A DNA stretch of 64,000 nt from Thermovenabulum sp049723235 (lineage in GTDB: Bacteria; Bacillota; Thermosediminibacteria; Thermosediminibacterales; Thermosediminibacteraceae), in contig NZ_JBNARB010000007.1 in assembly GCF_049723235.1 (NCBI RefSeq), forward strand, positions 18,873 through 82,872, in the 5' to 3' direction. Within the stretch, counting starts at the first letter, position 1. Each line of letters opens with the position of its first letter. The notes under the pieces are model-generated. The model ran no database searches and was not told where the DNA came from. It saw only the letters and a program-made list of their open reading frames with translations. This document shows, piece after piece, positions 33,358 through 41,857 of the stretch. Made by a program: the position numbers and the translations under genes.

Positions 33358-34512
33358 TCACCCCAGGTTTAGCTTTTGACAAAGTTCTGCAACAGACAAA
33401 GATATTTTGGCCTTTGGTAATCCCACCACAAAAGGGGTACCCTTATTAATCGAACTTATCACCGTTTTTTCATCACCAGCTATGGAAGCAAAAATTTTTA
33501 TTCCCAGGGCTTTTTCTATATCTGCGGGTGTAAAGCCGACATTGTCCTTTTTGTTGAGGATAATTTTCACCTTTTGATCTAAATTCAACTTTTTTAGAAT
33601 TTCCATGTCGATTTTCGCCCTTTTTAAAGAGGAAATATCCTGATTTAAAAGCAATAATATATGCTCCGAAGCCTCCAGTGCGCTAATACCTGCATCGCTG
33701 TAATAACTGGGCACATCCACTATAACATAATCAAAATTTTCCTTTAATATTTTGATTATCTCTTCTACTAAATTTGAAGTCAGGTATTCGGAAAACTCCG
33801 GGTTTTCAGGAGCAGCCAGTATTTTTAACCCGGAGACATGAGGAAGTAAAAATACCTGGAGAAACTCGTAGTTTATCTCTTCCTGTTCCTTTATCAAATC
33901 TATGATGCTGGTGGTAGGCGCCACATTGAGCAACAGGGCCACATCTCCAGCGCTGATGTCCAGATCCACAAGTACTACCTTCTTATTTGCGTCTTTTATC
34001 AGCTCTGAAGCTAAATTCACCGCAATGACGGTTTTCCCTACCCCGCCTTTTGTAGAAAATACGGAAATCACCTTGCCTTTTTTTTGCAAGCTCCCTTCCT
34101 TTTTTTCCGCTCTTTGTACCCCGAGAGCCGAGTTTCTTTTTTGCTGGTTTTCGTAAACCCTTCTTATAGTATCCGAAAGTTCCTTGGAGGAAAAGGGTTT
34201 TATAAGGTATTCCCTGGCTCCTGCGGCCATTGCTTTTTTAAGGTATTCATTCTCTCCCTGGATGGAAATAATAACGATCGCCGTATGAGGATTCAAAGTG
34301 GTAATTCTTTCCGTAGCCTCAATTCCATCCATTTTGGGCATATTAATATCCATCAGTATAACATCCGGATTTAACTCTTGTGCCAAACTTACTGCTTCAT
34401 ATCCGTCCGAAGCTTCTCCGATCACTTCAATATCCTTTTCAAAATAAAGCAATCTTTTTATGTCATCCCTGGTAGTCGGTATATCATCGGCAATAACTAC
34501 CGTAATGGCCAT
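33358..34512 (-). CDS. cpaE: CpaE/TadZ: response-regulator receiver fused to a MinD-like ATPase
   Basis: About 384 residues. The N-terminal receiver is complete, with ADD for metal, the phosphorylatable Asp-55 in LMDINMPKMDG, and Lys in YLIKPF; after a basic linker the ParA/MinD domain begins with the deviant Walker A STKGGVGKTVIAVN and DLDISAGDVALLLN. CpaE positions the pilus machine in the cell. Many relatives have a degenerate receiver, so an intact one suggests phosphorylation control. I place the start at the ATG at 34512, with GGAGGT six bases upstream, not the GTG-like start six codons earlier. Confidence 0.9.
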   Translation of the reverse strand: MAITVVIADDIPTTRDDIKRLLYFEKDIEVIGEASDGYEAVSLAQELNPDVILMDINMPKMDGIEATERITTLNPHTAIVIISIQGENEYLKKAMAAGAREYLIKPFSSKELSDTIRRVYENQQKRNSALGVQRAEKKEGSLQKKGKVISVFSTKGGVGKTVIAVNLASELIKDANKKVVLVDLDISAGDVALLLNVAPTTSIIDLIKEQEEINYEFLQVFLLPHVSGLKILAAPENPEFSEYLTSNLVEEIIKILKENFDYVIVDVPSYYSDAGISALEASEHILLLLNQDISSLKRAKIDMEILKKLNLDQKVKIILNKKDNVGFTPADIEKALGIKIFASIAGDEKTVISSINKGTPFVVGLPKAKISLSVAELCQKLNLG

Positions 34513-34526
34513 GTTAACACCTCCGC

Positions 34527-35225
34527 TCATCTGAAAAGATTTTCAGCTTTTGTAGAATTTAACTGCGTTTTCCCCGAATCCTGAGGCGACCTCAAGGACA
34601 AATGAATGCTTCCATGCTGGACGGCAAAGGCTATTTGCTGGGCTTCCTCGGGGGTCACCATTAATGTAACCGTTTTGGGTTCAACCTTTGTCTGTCCCTG
34701 AGGGCTTAAATTGTAATCAACAGCGAGCACCGGCACATTTTGTATTATCGTTGAAGTTACCGCGTACTTTTTATCCGGGGGGGCATCAAAGGTTACCAGT
34801 ACATCTACCCTGTCTCCGCTGGATAAAAGTCCGTTCAGAGCCGTTACATTATTCACTGGAATGGAAATTGCCCTTTTCCCGGGTTCAATTCTCAACGACA
34901 ATCCGGCAGATGGGTCATTTTTATCAAATAACATTTCCTTTTGTATCATTTGCCCGGGCAGTATCTCGTATTTTGAAATTTTTCCTACCACATCCTGTTT
35001 TTTTAAAACATTATAAGGTGCGTATTTTAAGGGTATCTCTTTTTTTACTAACATGTTTTCCTCAATCACAGTTTTAGGCGGAATTTTTTTTGCCGCCTCC
35101 GCCACTTCTATAAACTCTCCGGCAATCTTATACTTTTGCTCTAAATCGCCGAGGTATTTGTAAGTCCCAAAGGCTGCCAGCAATCCGAGAATAAGCGCAA
35201 GAAATAATATTATTTTGCTCCTCAC
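34527..35225 (-). CDS. cpaB: Tad pilus assembly protein CpaB/RcpC
   Basis: 232 residues: one N-terminal span (residues 4-22) and an SAF domain on the outside (AAKKIPPKTVIEENMLVKK near residue 47), followed by the RcpC-type beta domain (GLLSSGDRVDVLVTFD, VTLMVTPEEAQQIAFAVQHG). In diderms it stabilises the secretin; here, in a monoderm with no secretin gene, it probably acts in the wall or membrane. The four-base-class overlap region with cpaE indicates coupling. Confidence 0.87.
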   Translation of the reverse strand: MRSKIILFLALILGLLAAFGTYKYLGDLEQKYKIAGEFIEVAEAAKKIPPKTVIEENMLVKKEIPLKYAPYNVLKKQDVVGKISKYEILPGQMIQKEMLFDKNDPSAGLSLRIEPGKRAISIPVNNVTALNGLLSSGDRVDVLVTFDAPPDKKYAVTSTIIQNVPVLAVDYNLSPQGQTKVEPKTVTLMVTPEEAQQIAFAVQHGSIHLSLRSPQDSGKTQLNSTKAENLFR

Positions 35226-35242
35226 ATCTATTCCCCCATTTC

Positions 35243-36196
35243 CTATTCCACCAATTTAGCTGCATGAAGACCATAGTTTTGCTGGGAACCGCTTATCGTA
35301 AAATCAGATCCATCCGGAGGTATCATTTTTAAGAAATACCCGGTAACCTCGTTTTCGTTGCCGCTTCCGGAAATACCTTTTATTAGAAAGGCCGCGAATC
35401 CTACAATCTTTACCTTATCCCTTCCCTGTAAAAGTGAGGAGGGGTCAAAAACAGGCACTATCATTATTCTGGGACAACCCGGATGATAATTTTCTATACT
35501 GCACTGGGGGCTATGGGGACACGCATTGAGCCGGTAGTTCACACCTCTTTCGGTGGGACCGGACATATTGCCGGGCTCGGTTTCCACCCAGTCTCCTACC
35601 CTTAAAAAACCGCTGTAACCGTATTTTAAATTGTTTTCATAATTGGCGGACCCCCTAAAGCCTAAGGCCAACGCTCCGTAATTTCCGGGCCCATATTCAT
35701 CCTTTGGAGCTGCTTTTAATGTATAGAGTCTACCGTATTCGAGATTTTGGTCGGGAATCCCGAAAGGCACCACTCCCGTTATCCCGTTTACCGCACCGTA
35801 AACCGAAGAAGCCTTTGCCTTTATTTCCACATTATTAAAACCCATTACCCTCATAAAGGTAAGGTTTACGTTTTTTTTGCCTTCGACGGTTATTTTGTTT
35901 TGCTCGGGTACTATAAAAACCGTCAGGTTTTCAGCGGAGTAACCGTTCATCTGAAAATATTCCGCTGCCCTTTCCCGGGCACTTTCCTCATCGGGAAGTT
36001 CATAGGCACCCGCAATAGCCGCAGCATCGCACGCCTTTTGAAGCCTTTCCCTTTCCAGCACCATTAGCCCTGTATCCATAAAAAGTCCCGTCATTCCCAG
36101 AATTACCGGCAGGGATAGGGCAAAAAGCACCATCGCCTGGCCGCACTGCCCCTTGATAAATCCTACAATTTTTTCTTTAATTACCTTTATAATCAT
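35243..36196 (-). CDS. tadG: TadG-like pseudopilin/assembly protein
   Basis: About 317 residues. A single N-terminal span begins with GQAMVLFALSLPVILGM, then the TadG/TadE-family segment LERERLQKACDAAAIAGA (a DUF2134-like region). The distal 150 residues are not recognised and contain a cluster of Cys (LNACPHSPQCSIENYHPGC) that could form disulfides outside the cell. The start is the ATG at 36196, six bases after GAGGTG; an upstream GTG lies inside the ribosome site. Nine bases separate it from tadE. Confidence 0.8.
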   Translation of the reverse strand: MIIKVIKEKIVGFIKGQCGQAMVLFALSLPVILGMTGLFMDTGLMVLERERLQKACDAAAIAGAYELPDEESARERAAEYFQMNGYSAENLTVFIVPEQNKITVEGKKNVNLTFMRVMGFNNVEIKAKASSVYGAVNGITGVVPFGIPDQNLEYGRLYTLKAAPKDEYGPGNYGALALGFRGSANYENNLKYGYSGFLRVGDWVETEPGNMSGPTERGVNYRLNACPHSPQCSIENYHPGCPRIMIVPVFDPSSLLQGRDKVKIVGFAAFLIKGISGSGNENEVTGYFLKMIPPDGSDFTISGSQQNYGLHAAKLVE

Positions 36197-36213
36197 TTCA
36201 TGCACCTCGCCAT

Positions 36214-36621
36214 TTATTCCATCCTCATCGTTGCCTGGGCTTTCAGGGTCAAAAGGTTACCCGGAGAACTGAAAAAAAAGGGTGTAATCAAGGGCAGTTT
36301 ATAAGAAATTTTCACCGTAACGGCATCTCCGGTTTTCCTCTCCCCTTCCGGAGGTAAAATCTCTTCCACTCTCAAATTTTCCATCGTATCGGGAAGAGGA
36401 GTGATTTCAAATATCTTCTCGATTACCTCCTGATCGGATTTTCCCAGCGCGCACATCCTGACCGCCTCCCGGGCAGTCCTTACGAGGACTATCTGAGAAT
36501 AATAAATCCTGCCAAATTCCAATATTCCAAAAAGCAAAAGGATGATCATCGGCAGGATCAGGGCAAATTCTACCATAGATTGTGCTTTTTCATTTTTTAT
36601 TAAGCCCTTTATCCAAAGCAT
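36214..36621 (-). CDS. tadE: TadE-like minor pseudopilin
   Basis: 135 residues. The processing-like motif KAQSMVEFALILPM leads into a single hydrophobic helix, then LVRTAREAVRMCALG, the standard TadE region, and a small extracellular domain. TadE proteins are cleaved by the prepilin peptidase encoded next to it and help initiate the pilus. It lies 14 bases after the peptidase gene. Confidence 0.87.
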   Translation of the reverse strand: MLWIKGLIKNEKAQSMVEFALILPMIILLLFGILEFGRIYYSQIVLVRTAREAVRMCALGKSDQEVIEKIFEITPLPDTMENLRVEEILPPEGERKTGDAVTVKISYKLPLITPFFFSSPGNLLTLKAQATMRME

Positions 36622-36635
36622 ATTTATGCACCCTC

Positions 36636-37160
36636 TTATAGCGGAAATAGGAAGGCCAAAAGGGTACCGAAGGTTATCGCCACTCCGTAGGGAAACCGCC
36701 CCTTTTTCACTGGAGAATCAAGGTTTTCCAGAAGGTTTAACCCCTTTGGTATTAAGCCGAGCATGGATAAAAAGGTAAGAAAAACAGCTTTCAGCTTATA
36801 ACGCAAATTTTTATCGGAAAGCATTATGGCAAGGGAAATTATCCCCCCGGCTATGGCCGAAAAAAGGAAGGCGTTTAACGTAAAACCCGGCCCCATAATA
36901 GCCCCTATCGCTCCTAAAAACTTTACATCCCCCGCTCCTATACCCCTTAATACATAGGGGATAATAAGAAACGCCATCCCAAGGAGCATACCCTCTACGC
37001 TTTGAATAATTCCCGAAAACCCATCAAAAAAGCCGTTTATCGAAATCCCCAGAACCATAGCCGGAAAAACCACAAAATTGTATATTTTGTTCTTGGTAAT
37101 GTCAGTCAAAAAGCATAGGAATAAAAGGGTTATTAGAATGACCCCCCTTAATATTTCCAA
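36636..37160 (-). CDS. tadV: Prepilin peptidase TadV/CpaA (A24 family)
   Basis: Integral membrane aspartyl protease that trims the Flp pilin and the pseudopilins. It has about six spans and both catalytic Asp motifs: TDITKNKIYN near the N terminus and the GAGDVKFLGAIGA motif in the middle (GxGD). I choose the TTG at 37160, with GGGAG eight bases upstream, over the ATG at 37184, which lies against a hairpin; either way it is about 175-182 residues, a normal size. It is separated from flp by a 215-base gap holding that hairpin. Confidence 0.87.
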   Translation of the reverse strand: MEILRGVILITLLFLCFLTDITKNKIYNFVVFPAMVLGISINGFFDGFSGIIQSVEGMLLGMAFLIIPYVLRGIGAGDVKFLGAIGAIMGPGFTLNAFLFSAIAGGIISLAIMLSDKNLRYKLKAVFLTFLSMLGLIPKGLNLLENLDSPVKKGRFPYGVAITFGTLLAFLFPL

Positions 37161-37186
37161 TTTCACCACTCCCGGCATTTGCAAAT

Positions 37187-37213
37187 TTGGCCCTACCTTT
37201 TGAGTAGGGCCAA
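37187..37213 (-). terminator. Hairpin between flp and tadV
   Basis: A ten-base perfect stem (TTGGCCCTAC/GTAGGGCCAA) with a seven-base loop just before tadV. On the minus strand it has no long T run, so it is more likely a partial terminator or an RNA end-protecting structure that keeps pilin mRNA more abundant than the assembly mRNA. The rest of the gap (37214-37399) is AT-rich with nothing else visible. Confidence 0.6.
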
Positions 37214-37399
37214 TTGATTTTATTTTTGAATTTGCTCATGATAAGATGCTATTACGATTCAATTTTTTCTTTGGGTGTTAAGTTTATTAAAGCCTCCTTT
37301 GTTCGATTCTTATTTCATTTTTAATAATGATTATTAATTATTAATGATATTATCGATATTATATATGATTTAATTTTATATTCGAACCAATGTTTTTAA

Positions 37400-37591
37400 T
37401 TATTGTTGGGGGGCATTTTGTAATCCGTCTTTTACCTGAGTGAATTTATCCCTGATCGCTCCTCCAAGTAAGCCCAATGCCGCGATAACCGCAATAGCCA
37501 CCAATGCCAATATGAGCCCGTATTCCGCCATTCCCTGTCCTTCTTCTTCCGCCCAGAGCTTTTTTACGCCATCCATCATCCTTTTTAACAT
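37400..37591 (-). CDS. flp: Flp-family type IVb pilin
   Basis: Major pilin of the Tad pilus, 63 residues. The prepilin motif is GQGMAEYGLILAL: a Gly followed by four residues and the Glu-Tyr pair that defines Flp pilins, with cleavage expected after that Gly (residue 18 area), leaving a mature pilin of about 45 residues. One hydrophobic helix follows, then a short polar tail ending in NAPQQ. The ribosome site AGGAGGAGG is very strong, as expected for a structural protein. It is the first gene of the cluster. Confidence 0.92.
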   Translation of the reverse strand: MLKRMMDGVKKLWAEEEGQGMAEYGLILALVAIAVIAALGLLGGAIRDKFTQVKDGLQNAPQQ

Positions 37592-37623
37592 ATCCCCGTC
37601 CTCCTCCTTTAGTTTTTCTTAAG

Positions 37624-37651
37624 TATATAATAAATCCGAAAATGCCTTCAA
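37624..37651 (-). promoter_or_regulatory. Candidate flp promoter
   Basis: On the minus strand TTGAAG (37646-37651) and TATATA (37624-37629) are 16 bases apart, about 30 bases upstream of the pilin gene. The boxes lie right after the dinB terminator, the only place a pilus operon promoter can sit. Confidence 0.45.
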
Positions 37652-37676
37652 ACATGATTCAAAAGGCTCAAAATAA

Positions 37677-37704
37677 AGGCTCCAGGTCCTATGACCTGAA
37701 GCCT
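37677..37704 (-). terminator. dinB terminator overlapping its stop codon
   Basis: Interrupted stem AGGCT-cc-AGGTC paired with GACCT-ga-AGCCT around a four-base loop; the dinB TAG is inside it. On the minus strand it is followed by TTTATTTTG. Confidence 0.7.
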
Positions 37705-38876
37705 ATTTTAATCCCAACCACCTCGGCTTTCTGCCCGGCCCTGCAGATGGCCCCCTCCCCGTATTTATCCTTTATCTCATCCACAATCTTGTTAAGCCTT
37801 TTTATTTTTTCCTCCCGGGGAAAAATGGAGATCTGCTCGAAATCCCGGGTAAGCCCCGAGAGGCTGACGCCCAGAAGTCTTAAAGGTGTTTTTCCATCCC
37901 AGTTGTTTTCCAAAAGCTTTTTTGCGGTCCTGTAAATATCCTCGGTGGTGTTTGTATAGGGAATGGTGGCGGACCTGGTCCGGGTAAGAAAGGAATCATC
38001 CCTGAGGGTAAGGGTAACCACCCTCCCTACAAATTTTTTTCTCCTCACCCTTCTCCCCACCTGCTCGGAAAGGGAAAGCAATACCGCCTTTGCTTCCTCA
38101 AAAGTGGTGATATCCTTTGGAAGGGTTAAAGAGTGGCCTATGGACTTTTCCCCCTTTGAAAATTCGGGATTAACCGGGCTATCATCTATACCGTTAGCCC
38201 AGAGGTGAAGCTGCCTTCCTATTACTCCGAAAGAAGATTCCAGAAATTCCACCGGAATACCGGCTAAGTCTCCTATGGTCTTTATACCCATAGAATAAAG
38301 TTTTTGAGCCATTTTCTTTCCCACACCGTAAAGCTCTTCCACGGGCAGGGGCCATATAACCCCGGGCACCTCTTCGGGATGAAGCACCGTTATGCCCGCA
38401 GGCTTTTTTAAGTCCGATGCCATCTTTGCGAGGATTTTGTTGCAGGATATCCCTATGGAACAGGGAAGATCCAGTTCCTCCTTTATTGTCCTTTGAATCT
38501 TCCCGGCTATCTCCACCGAATCTCCAAAAAGCCTCTCGCAGCCCGAAACATCCAGCCAGGCTTCATCCACGCTGAAAACCTCCACATCCGGAGTAAATCT
38601 CCTCAGTATATCCATTACCCTTTCGCTCATCTCTACATAAAGGAAATAGTCGGGCTTTAAAAAAACGGCGTGAGGGCAAAGTTTTTTTGCCTGAAAATTC
38701 GGCATCGCCGTTTTTACACCGTATGCCCTCGCTTCGTACGAAGCCGTCAAAACTATCCCGTTCCTTTTTTTAGGGTCGCCGGCTACAATCACGGGTTTTC
38801 CTTTAAGCGAAGGATCCTTCGCCTGATGGCAGGAGGCGTAAAAGGCATTCATATCCACATGAAGAATATTCAGCAT
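37689..38876 (-). CDS. dinB: DNA polymerase IV
   Basis: Error-prone Y-family polymerase for bypass of DNA lesions, 395 residues. Catalytic motifs are present: ILHVDMNAFYAS at the N terminus and FSVDEAWLDVSG near residue 100, carrying the metal-binding Asp and Asp-Glu; the usual aromatic after DEA is Trp here. Helix-hairpin-helix (LYGVGKKMAQKLYSMGIKTI) and the little-finger domain follow. There is no clear C-terminal clamp-binding peptide in the usual form. A LexA box sits in its promoter, so it belongs to the SOS response. Confidence 0.93.
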   Translation of the reverse strand: MLNILHVDMNAFYASCHQAKDPSLKGKPVIVAGDPKKRNGIVLTASYEARAYGVKTAMPNFQAKKLCPHAVFLKPDYFLYVEMSERVMDILRRFTPDVEVFSVDEAWLDVSGCERLFGDSVEIAGKIQRTIKEELDLPCSIGISCNKILAKMASDLKKPAGITVLHPEEVPGVIWPLPVEELYGVGKKMAQKLYSMGIKTIGDLAGIPVEFLESSFGVIGRQLHLWANGIDDSPVNPEFSKGEKSIGHSLTLPKDITTFEEAKAVLLSLSEQVGRRVRRKKFVGRVVTLTLRDDSFLTRTRSATIPYTNTTEDIYRTAKKLLENNWDGKTPLRLLGVSLSGLTRDFEQISIFPREEKIKRLNKIVDEIKDKYGEGAICRAGQKAEVVGIKIGFRS

Positions 38877-38894
38877 CCCTTATTCCACCTTTTA

Positions 38895-38908
38895 CGAACA
38901 TTTGTTCT
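38895..38908. promoter_or_regulatory. LexA (SOS) box of dinB
   Basis: CGAACATTTGTTCT matches the Gram-positive LexA site (CGAAC-N4-GTTCG) at all but the last base. It lies 19-32 bases before the dinB start, between an AT-rich -10-like sequence and the ribosome site. Confidence 0.85.
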
Positions 38909-38917
38909 ATTTATATT

Positions 38918-40183
38918 TTAACCCCCTGCCGGAAAAAAATCAAGCCCAGCCTGAATTTCTCCATCCAAATTAATCACAGCATTTATCAAAAGGTCTATAC
39001 CCTTTTTCAGTTGATCAAAAGATGTGAATTCTTCGGGACAATGGCTCCTGCCCCTGTGGCTTGGTACAAATATCATGCCGACCGGACAAATATTCGATAA
39101 AATCATGGCATCGTGTCCCGCGCCGCTCACCATATCTTTAGTTGAAAGCTCGAGCTCTTTTGCTGTTTTATTTAATACCGACCTTATTTTCTCATCCATA
39201 AATACCGGTTTTACGTAAAGTAAATTTGTTAATTTAGTCTCAAAACCCTCCCCATTCATTTCCCTTAGATTATCCTCTATTTTCATGGCTATATCCTTCA
39301 TACTGCTTTCATTTATGGACCTAATATCCACGCTGAATTCCACTTCCTTGGGCACAATATTTGAAGCACCGGGAAGGGCTTTTATTTTTCCGACGGTAGC
39401 AACAGTATAATCGTCCTTTTGCCTTGCCCATCGGTTAATATTTTGAATCACTTCAGAAGCCTTTAAAAGAGCATCGAGGCGCATGTTCATCGGGGTAGTC
39501 CCGGCATGATCGGCCCTTCCTCTTATCGTGACATTATACTGCGCTATCCCCACAATCGCCTCTACAATTCCCGCATCCTTGTTTTCCTTTTCAAGAACGG
39601 GCCCCTGCTCCACATGAAGTTCAATAAAGCATGCGATGGATCCCTTTGAAAGCCTTGCCTCTTCGTGCTTTTCCGGAGATAATCCAAAATATTTCATTGC
39701 ATCAAAAAGTATTATGCCTTCCTCATCCCGGAGATTATACAATTCCTCCTCAAACAAACCTGCCAATGCCCTGCTTCCCATCAAGCCTCCCCCAAACCTT
39801 CCGCCCTCTTCTTCAATTAGAGCAACTATTTCCAGGGGGGCGTCAAGCTTTAAATCCTTTTCCTTCAAAACCCTTGAAAGCTCCAATCCTGCTACAATAC
39901 CCGCCTGTCCGTCAAAAGCCCCGCCGTTTTTAACCGTATCTATGTGCGAACCTACCATAATAGGCGGTAGATTCTTTTTACCTTCTCTTCTGCCGAAAAT
40001 ATTCCCGAAACTATCTACCCTTACCTTTAAACCCGCTTTTTTCATCTCCTCAACGATATAATCCATCGCCTTTTTGTGTTCCCCGGTATAGGTAAAACGG
40101 GTAACCCCCTGACCGGGTGTAGAGGTAAAGCGGGCTAAATTTTCAATATCCCTTTTTATTCTTTCTATATTTGAAGATAACAT
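38918..40183 (-). CDS. M20-family carbamoylase/hydantoinase-type amidohydrolase
   Basis: Zinc-dependent hydrolase of the N-carbamoyl-L-amino acid hydrolase/allantoate amidohydrolase group, 421 residues. Metal-binding motifs: MVGSHIDTVKNGGAFDGQAG near residue 77, the EEEGGRFGGGLMGSRA motif near 125, FIELHVEQGPVLE near 185, and the closing SGAGHDAMILS near 355, all characteristic of the subfamily. Substrate cannot be told apart among carbamoyl-amino acids, allantoate or similar ureido compounds; no hydantoinase or allantoinase gene is nearby. Transcribed alone behind AGGAGGGG. Confidence 0.87.
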   Translation of the reverse strand: MLSSNIERIKRDIENLARFTSTPGQGVTRFTYTGEHKKAMDYIVEEMKKAGLKVRVDSFGNIFGRREGKKNLPPIMVGSHIDTVKNGGAFDGQAGIVAGLELSRVLKEKDLKLDAPLEIVALIEEEGGRFGGGLMGSRALAGLFEEELYNLRDEEGIILFDAMKYFGLSPEKHEEARLSKGSIACFIELHVEQGPVLEKENKDAGIVEAIVGIAQYNVTIRGRADHAGTTPMNMRLDALLKASEVIQNINRWARQKDDYTVATVGKIKALPGASNIVPKEVEFSVDIRSINESSMKDIAMKIEDNLREMNGEGFETKLTNLLYVKPVFMDEKIRSVLNKTAKELELSTKDMVSGAGHDAMILSNICPVGMIFVPSHRGRSHCPEEFTSFDQLKKGIDLLINAVINLDGEIQAGLDFFPAGG

Positions 40184-40247
40184 TTTACCCCTCCTATGCT
40201 CCTCTATCGCCTATTTATTCCTTTAAATTAATTTTATGTCAATTATT

Positions 40248-40287
40248 AAAAAATCTCCTACCGGCTATTGCCGGTAAGAGATTTTTT
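40248..40287. terminator. Terminator after abgT
   Basis: An 18-base stem (arms 40248-40265 and 40270-40287) with a GCCGGTA core and A/T ends. On the minus strand it ends in GAGATTTTTT 20 bases past the abgT stop. Confidence 0.92.
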
Positions 40288-40306
40288 AACCAAAAAGAAA
40301 CTGCAA

Positions 40307-41833
40307 TTATAAGTGAATCATATTTCCGGGACCCAAGGGTAAATTCAACATATACCATATTGCAAAGAGGATAATCCAGAATATCGCAAAATAAATGGAA
40401 TAAGGCAGTAATATCGAAATAAGCGTTCCCATACCCAGTTTTTCGTCGTATTTTCTTGCGCTGGAAAGGGCCATCGGGAAGTAAGCTAAAAGCGGTGTTA
40501 TCGGGTTTGTAATGGAGTCACCGATTCTGTAAGCAAGCTGGGTCAATGCGGGCGAATACCCGAGAAGCATAAGCATTGGCACGAAAACCGGACCCAGAAC
40601 CGCCCATTTGGCTGATGCGCTGGCTATCAAAATATTTATCAAGCAGGAGAATATAATAATACCGATGAGCAGCGGAAGTCCTGTAAATCCTATGTTCTTT
40701 AAAAAGTCCGCTCCTTTAATCGCCAAAATGGTACCTATATTGCTCCAGTTGAAGAAGGTAATGAACTGAGCTGCCAAAAACGCTATAACGATATATGAAC
40801 CCATGGTGCTCATAGCCCTGGACATCTGAGCCGCTAAGTCTTTATCCGATTTAATCGTTCCCGCAGCAACACCGTAACCTATTGCAGGGAACAGGAATAA
40901 TCCGGTCATTATGGGCACCAAGCTCTTCATAAAGGGAGATACAATAAGGGACCCTGTCTTGGGATCTCTCAGCAAAGCGTTTGCAGGCAATGTCCAGTAA
41001 GCGATTATAGCGATGTAAATCAATGCAACTATTCCGGCAACTCTAAGACCCTTCTTTTCGCTTTCGGTCAAGGGATGGAATTCTTCTCTTACACCCGTAT
41101 ACTCGCCCAGGCGGGGCTCAACTATTTTAACTGTAACCCAGGAGGCTACCGCAGTGAGGATAAAGGTGGAAGCTATCAGGAAATAATAGTTCATCGCAGG
41201 ATTTGCTATATATTTTGGATCGATTATCTGGGCGGCTTTTTCGGTGAATCCTGCGAGCAAAACATCCAGCATGTTGACAAACAGGTTGGCGCTGAAACCT
41301 CCCGCTACCGCTGCATAAGCTGCGGCCAAACCGGCAAGGGGATGCCTTCCCATGCTCAAAAATATCATTGCTGCTAAAGGCGGCATGATAATTAATGCCG
41401 AGTCGCCGGCCGCATTACCCAGGACGCCGATTAATATTACGGCGGGAACGATAATGGAAGGAGAAGCGCCGCTTAAAAGCCTTCTCAATAATGCGCTTAT
41501 AAGTCCGCTGTACTCCGCCACCCCTACGCCCATCATAACGACAAGTACCAAGCCAAGGGGCGGGAAGGATGCAAAGTTATTTACCATTTCGGTCAATATT
41601 CTTACAACATTTTCCCTCTTTAAAAGGCTTACCGCTTTTACAGTTTCTTTTGTAGCAGGATTTACCGCCTGCCATCCAGCCATCTCGGCTAAGTGAGAAA
41701 GCAAAAGCATTAAAATAGCAAGCCCAAAGAAGATGGTGGCAGGGTCCGGTAATTTATTACCGGCCTTTTCAACAAAATTCAGAAAACCGTCCAGCAAGGA
41801 CCTCCTTTTTTTAGTATTTTCCATATTGCTCAT
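40307..41833 (-). CDS. AbgT-family transporter
   Basis: 508-residue secondary transporter with about nine to eleven spans. AbgT was first described as the p-aminobenzoyl-glutamate importer, and some relatives export sulfonamides. Family segments include FLNFVEKAGNKLPDPATIFF at the N terminus, NAAGDSALIIMPPLAAMIF near residue 138 and GDSITNPITPLLAYFPMAL near 430. It lies 24 bases after an M20 amidohydrolase, as in the E. coli abgAB-T unit, so uptake of an amide-linked amino acid is likely. With a folate operon in the same genome, salvage of aminobenzoyl-glutamate is possible but not shown. Confidence 0.87.
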   Translation of the reverse strand: MSNMENTKKRRSLLDGFLNFVEKAGNKLPDPATIFFGLAILMLLLSHLAEMAGWQAVNPATKETVKAVSLLKRENVVRILTEMVNNFASFPPLGLVLVVMMGVGVAEYSGLISALLRRLLSGASPSIIVPAVILIGVLGNAAGDSALIIMPPLAAMIFLSMGRHPLAGLAAAYAAVAGGFSANLFVNMLDVLLAGFTEKAAQIIDPKYIANPAMNYYFLIASTFILTAVASWVTVKIVEPRLGEYTGVREEFHPLTESEKKGLRVAGIVALIYIAIIAYWTLPANALLRDPKTGSLIVSPFMKSLVPIMTGLFLFPAIGYGVAAGTIKSDKDLAAQMSRAMSTMGSYIVIAFLAAQFITFFNWSNIGTILAIKGADFLKNIGFTGLPLLIGIIIFSCLINILIASASAKWAVLGPVFVPMLMLLGYSPALTQLAYRIGDSITNPITPLLAYFPMALSSARKYDEKLGMGTLISILLPYSIYFAIFWIILFAIWYMLNLPLGPGNMIHL

Positions 41834-41857
41834 AAAAGACCCCCTTCTTTAATTAAT

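Noticed and set aside
37187..37213. Full terminator between flp and tadV, ending the operon at flp
   Set aside because: On the transcribed strand there is no T run, and no promoter is evident between it and tadV; kept as a partial terminator or processing structure.
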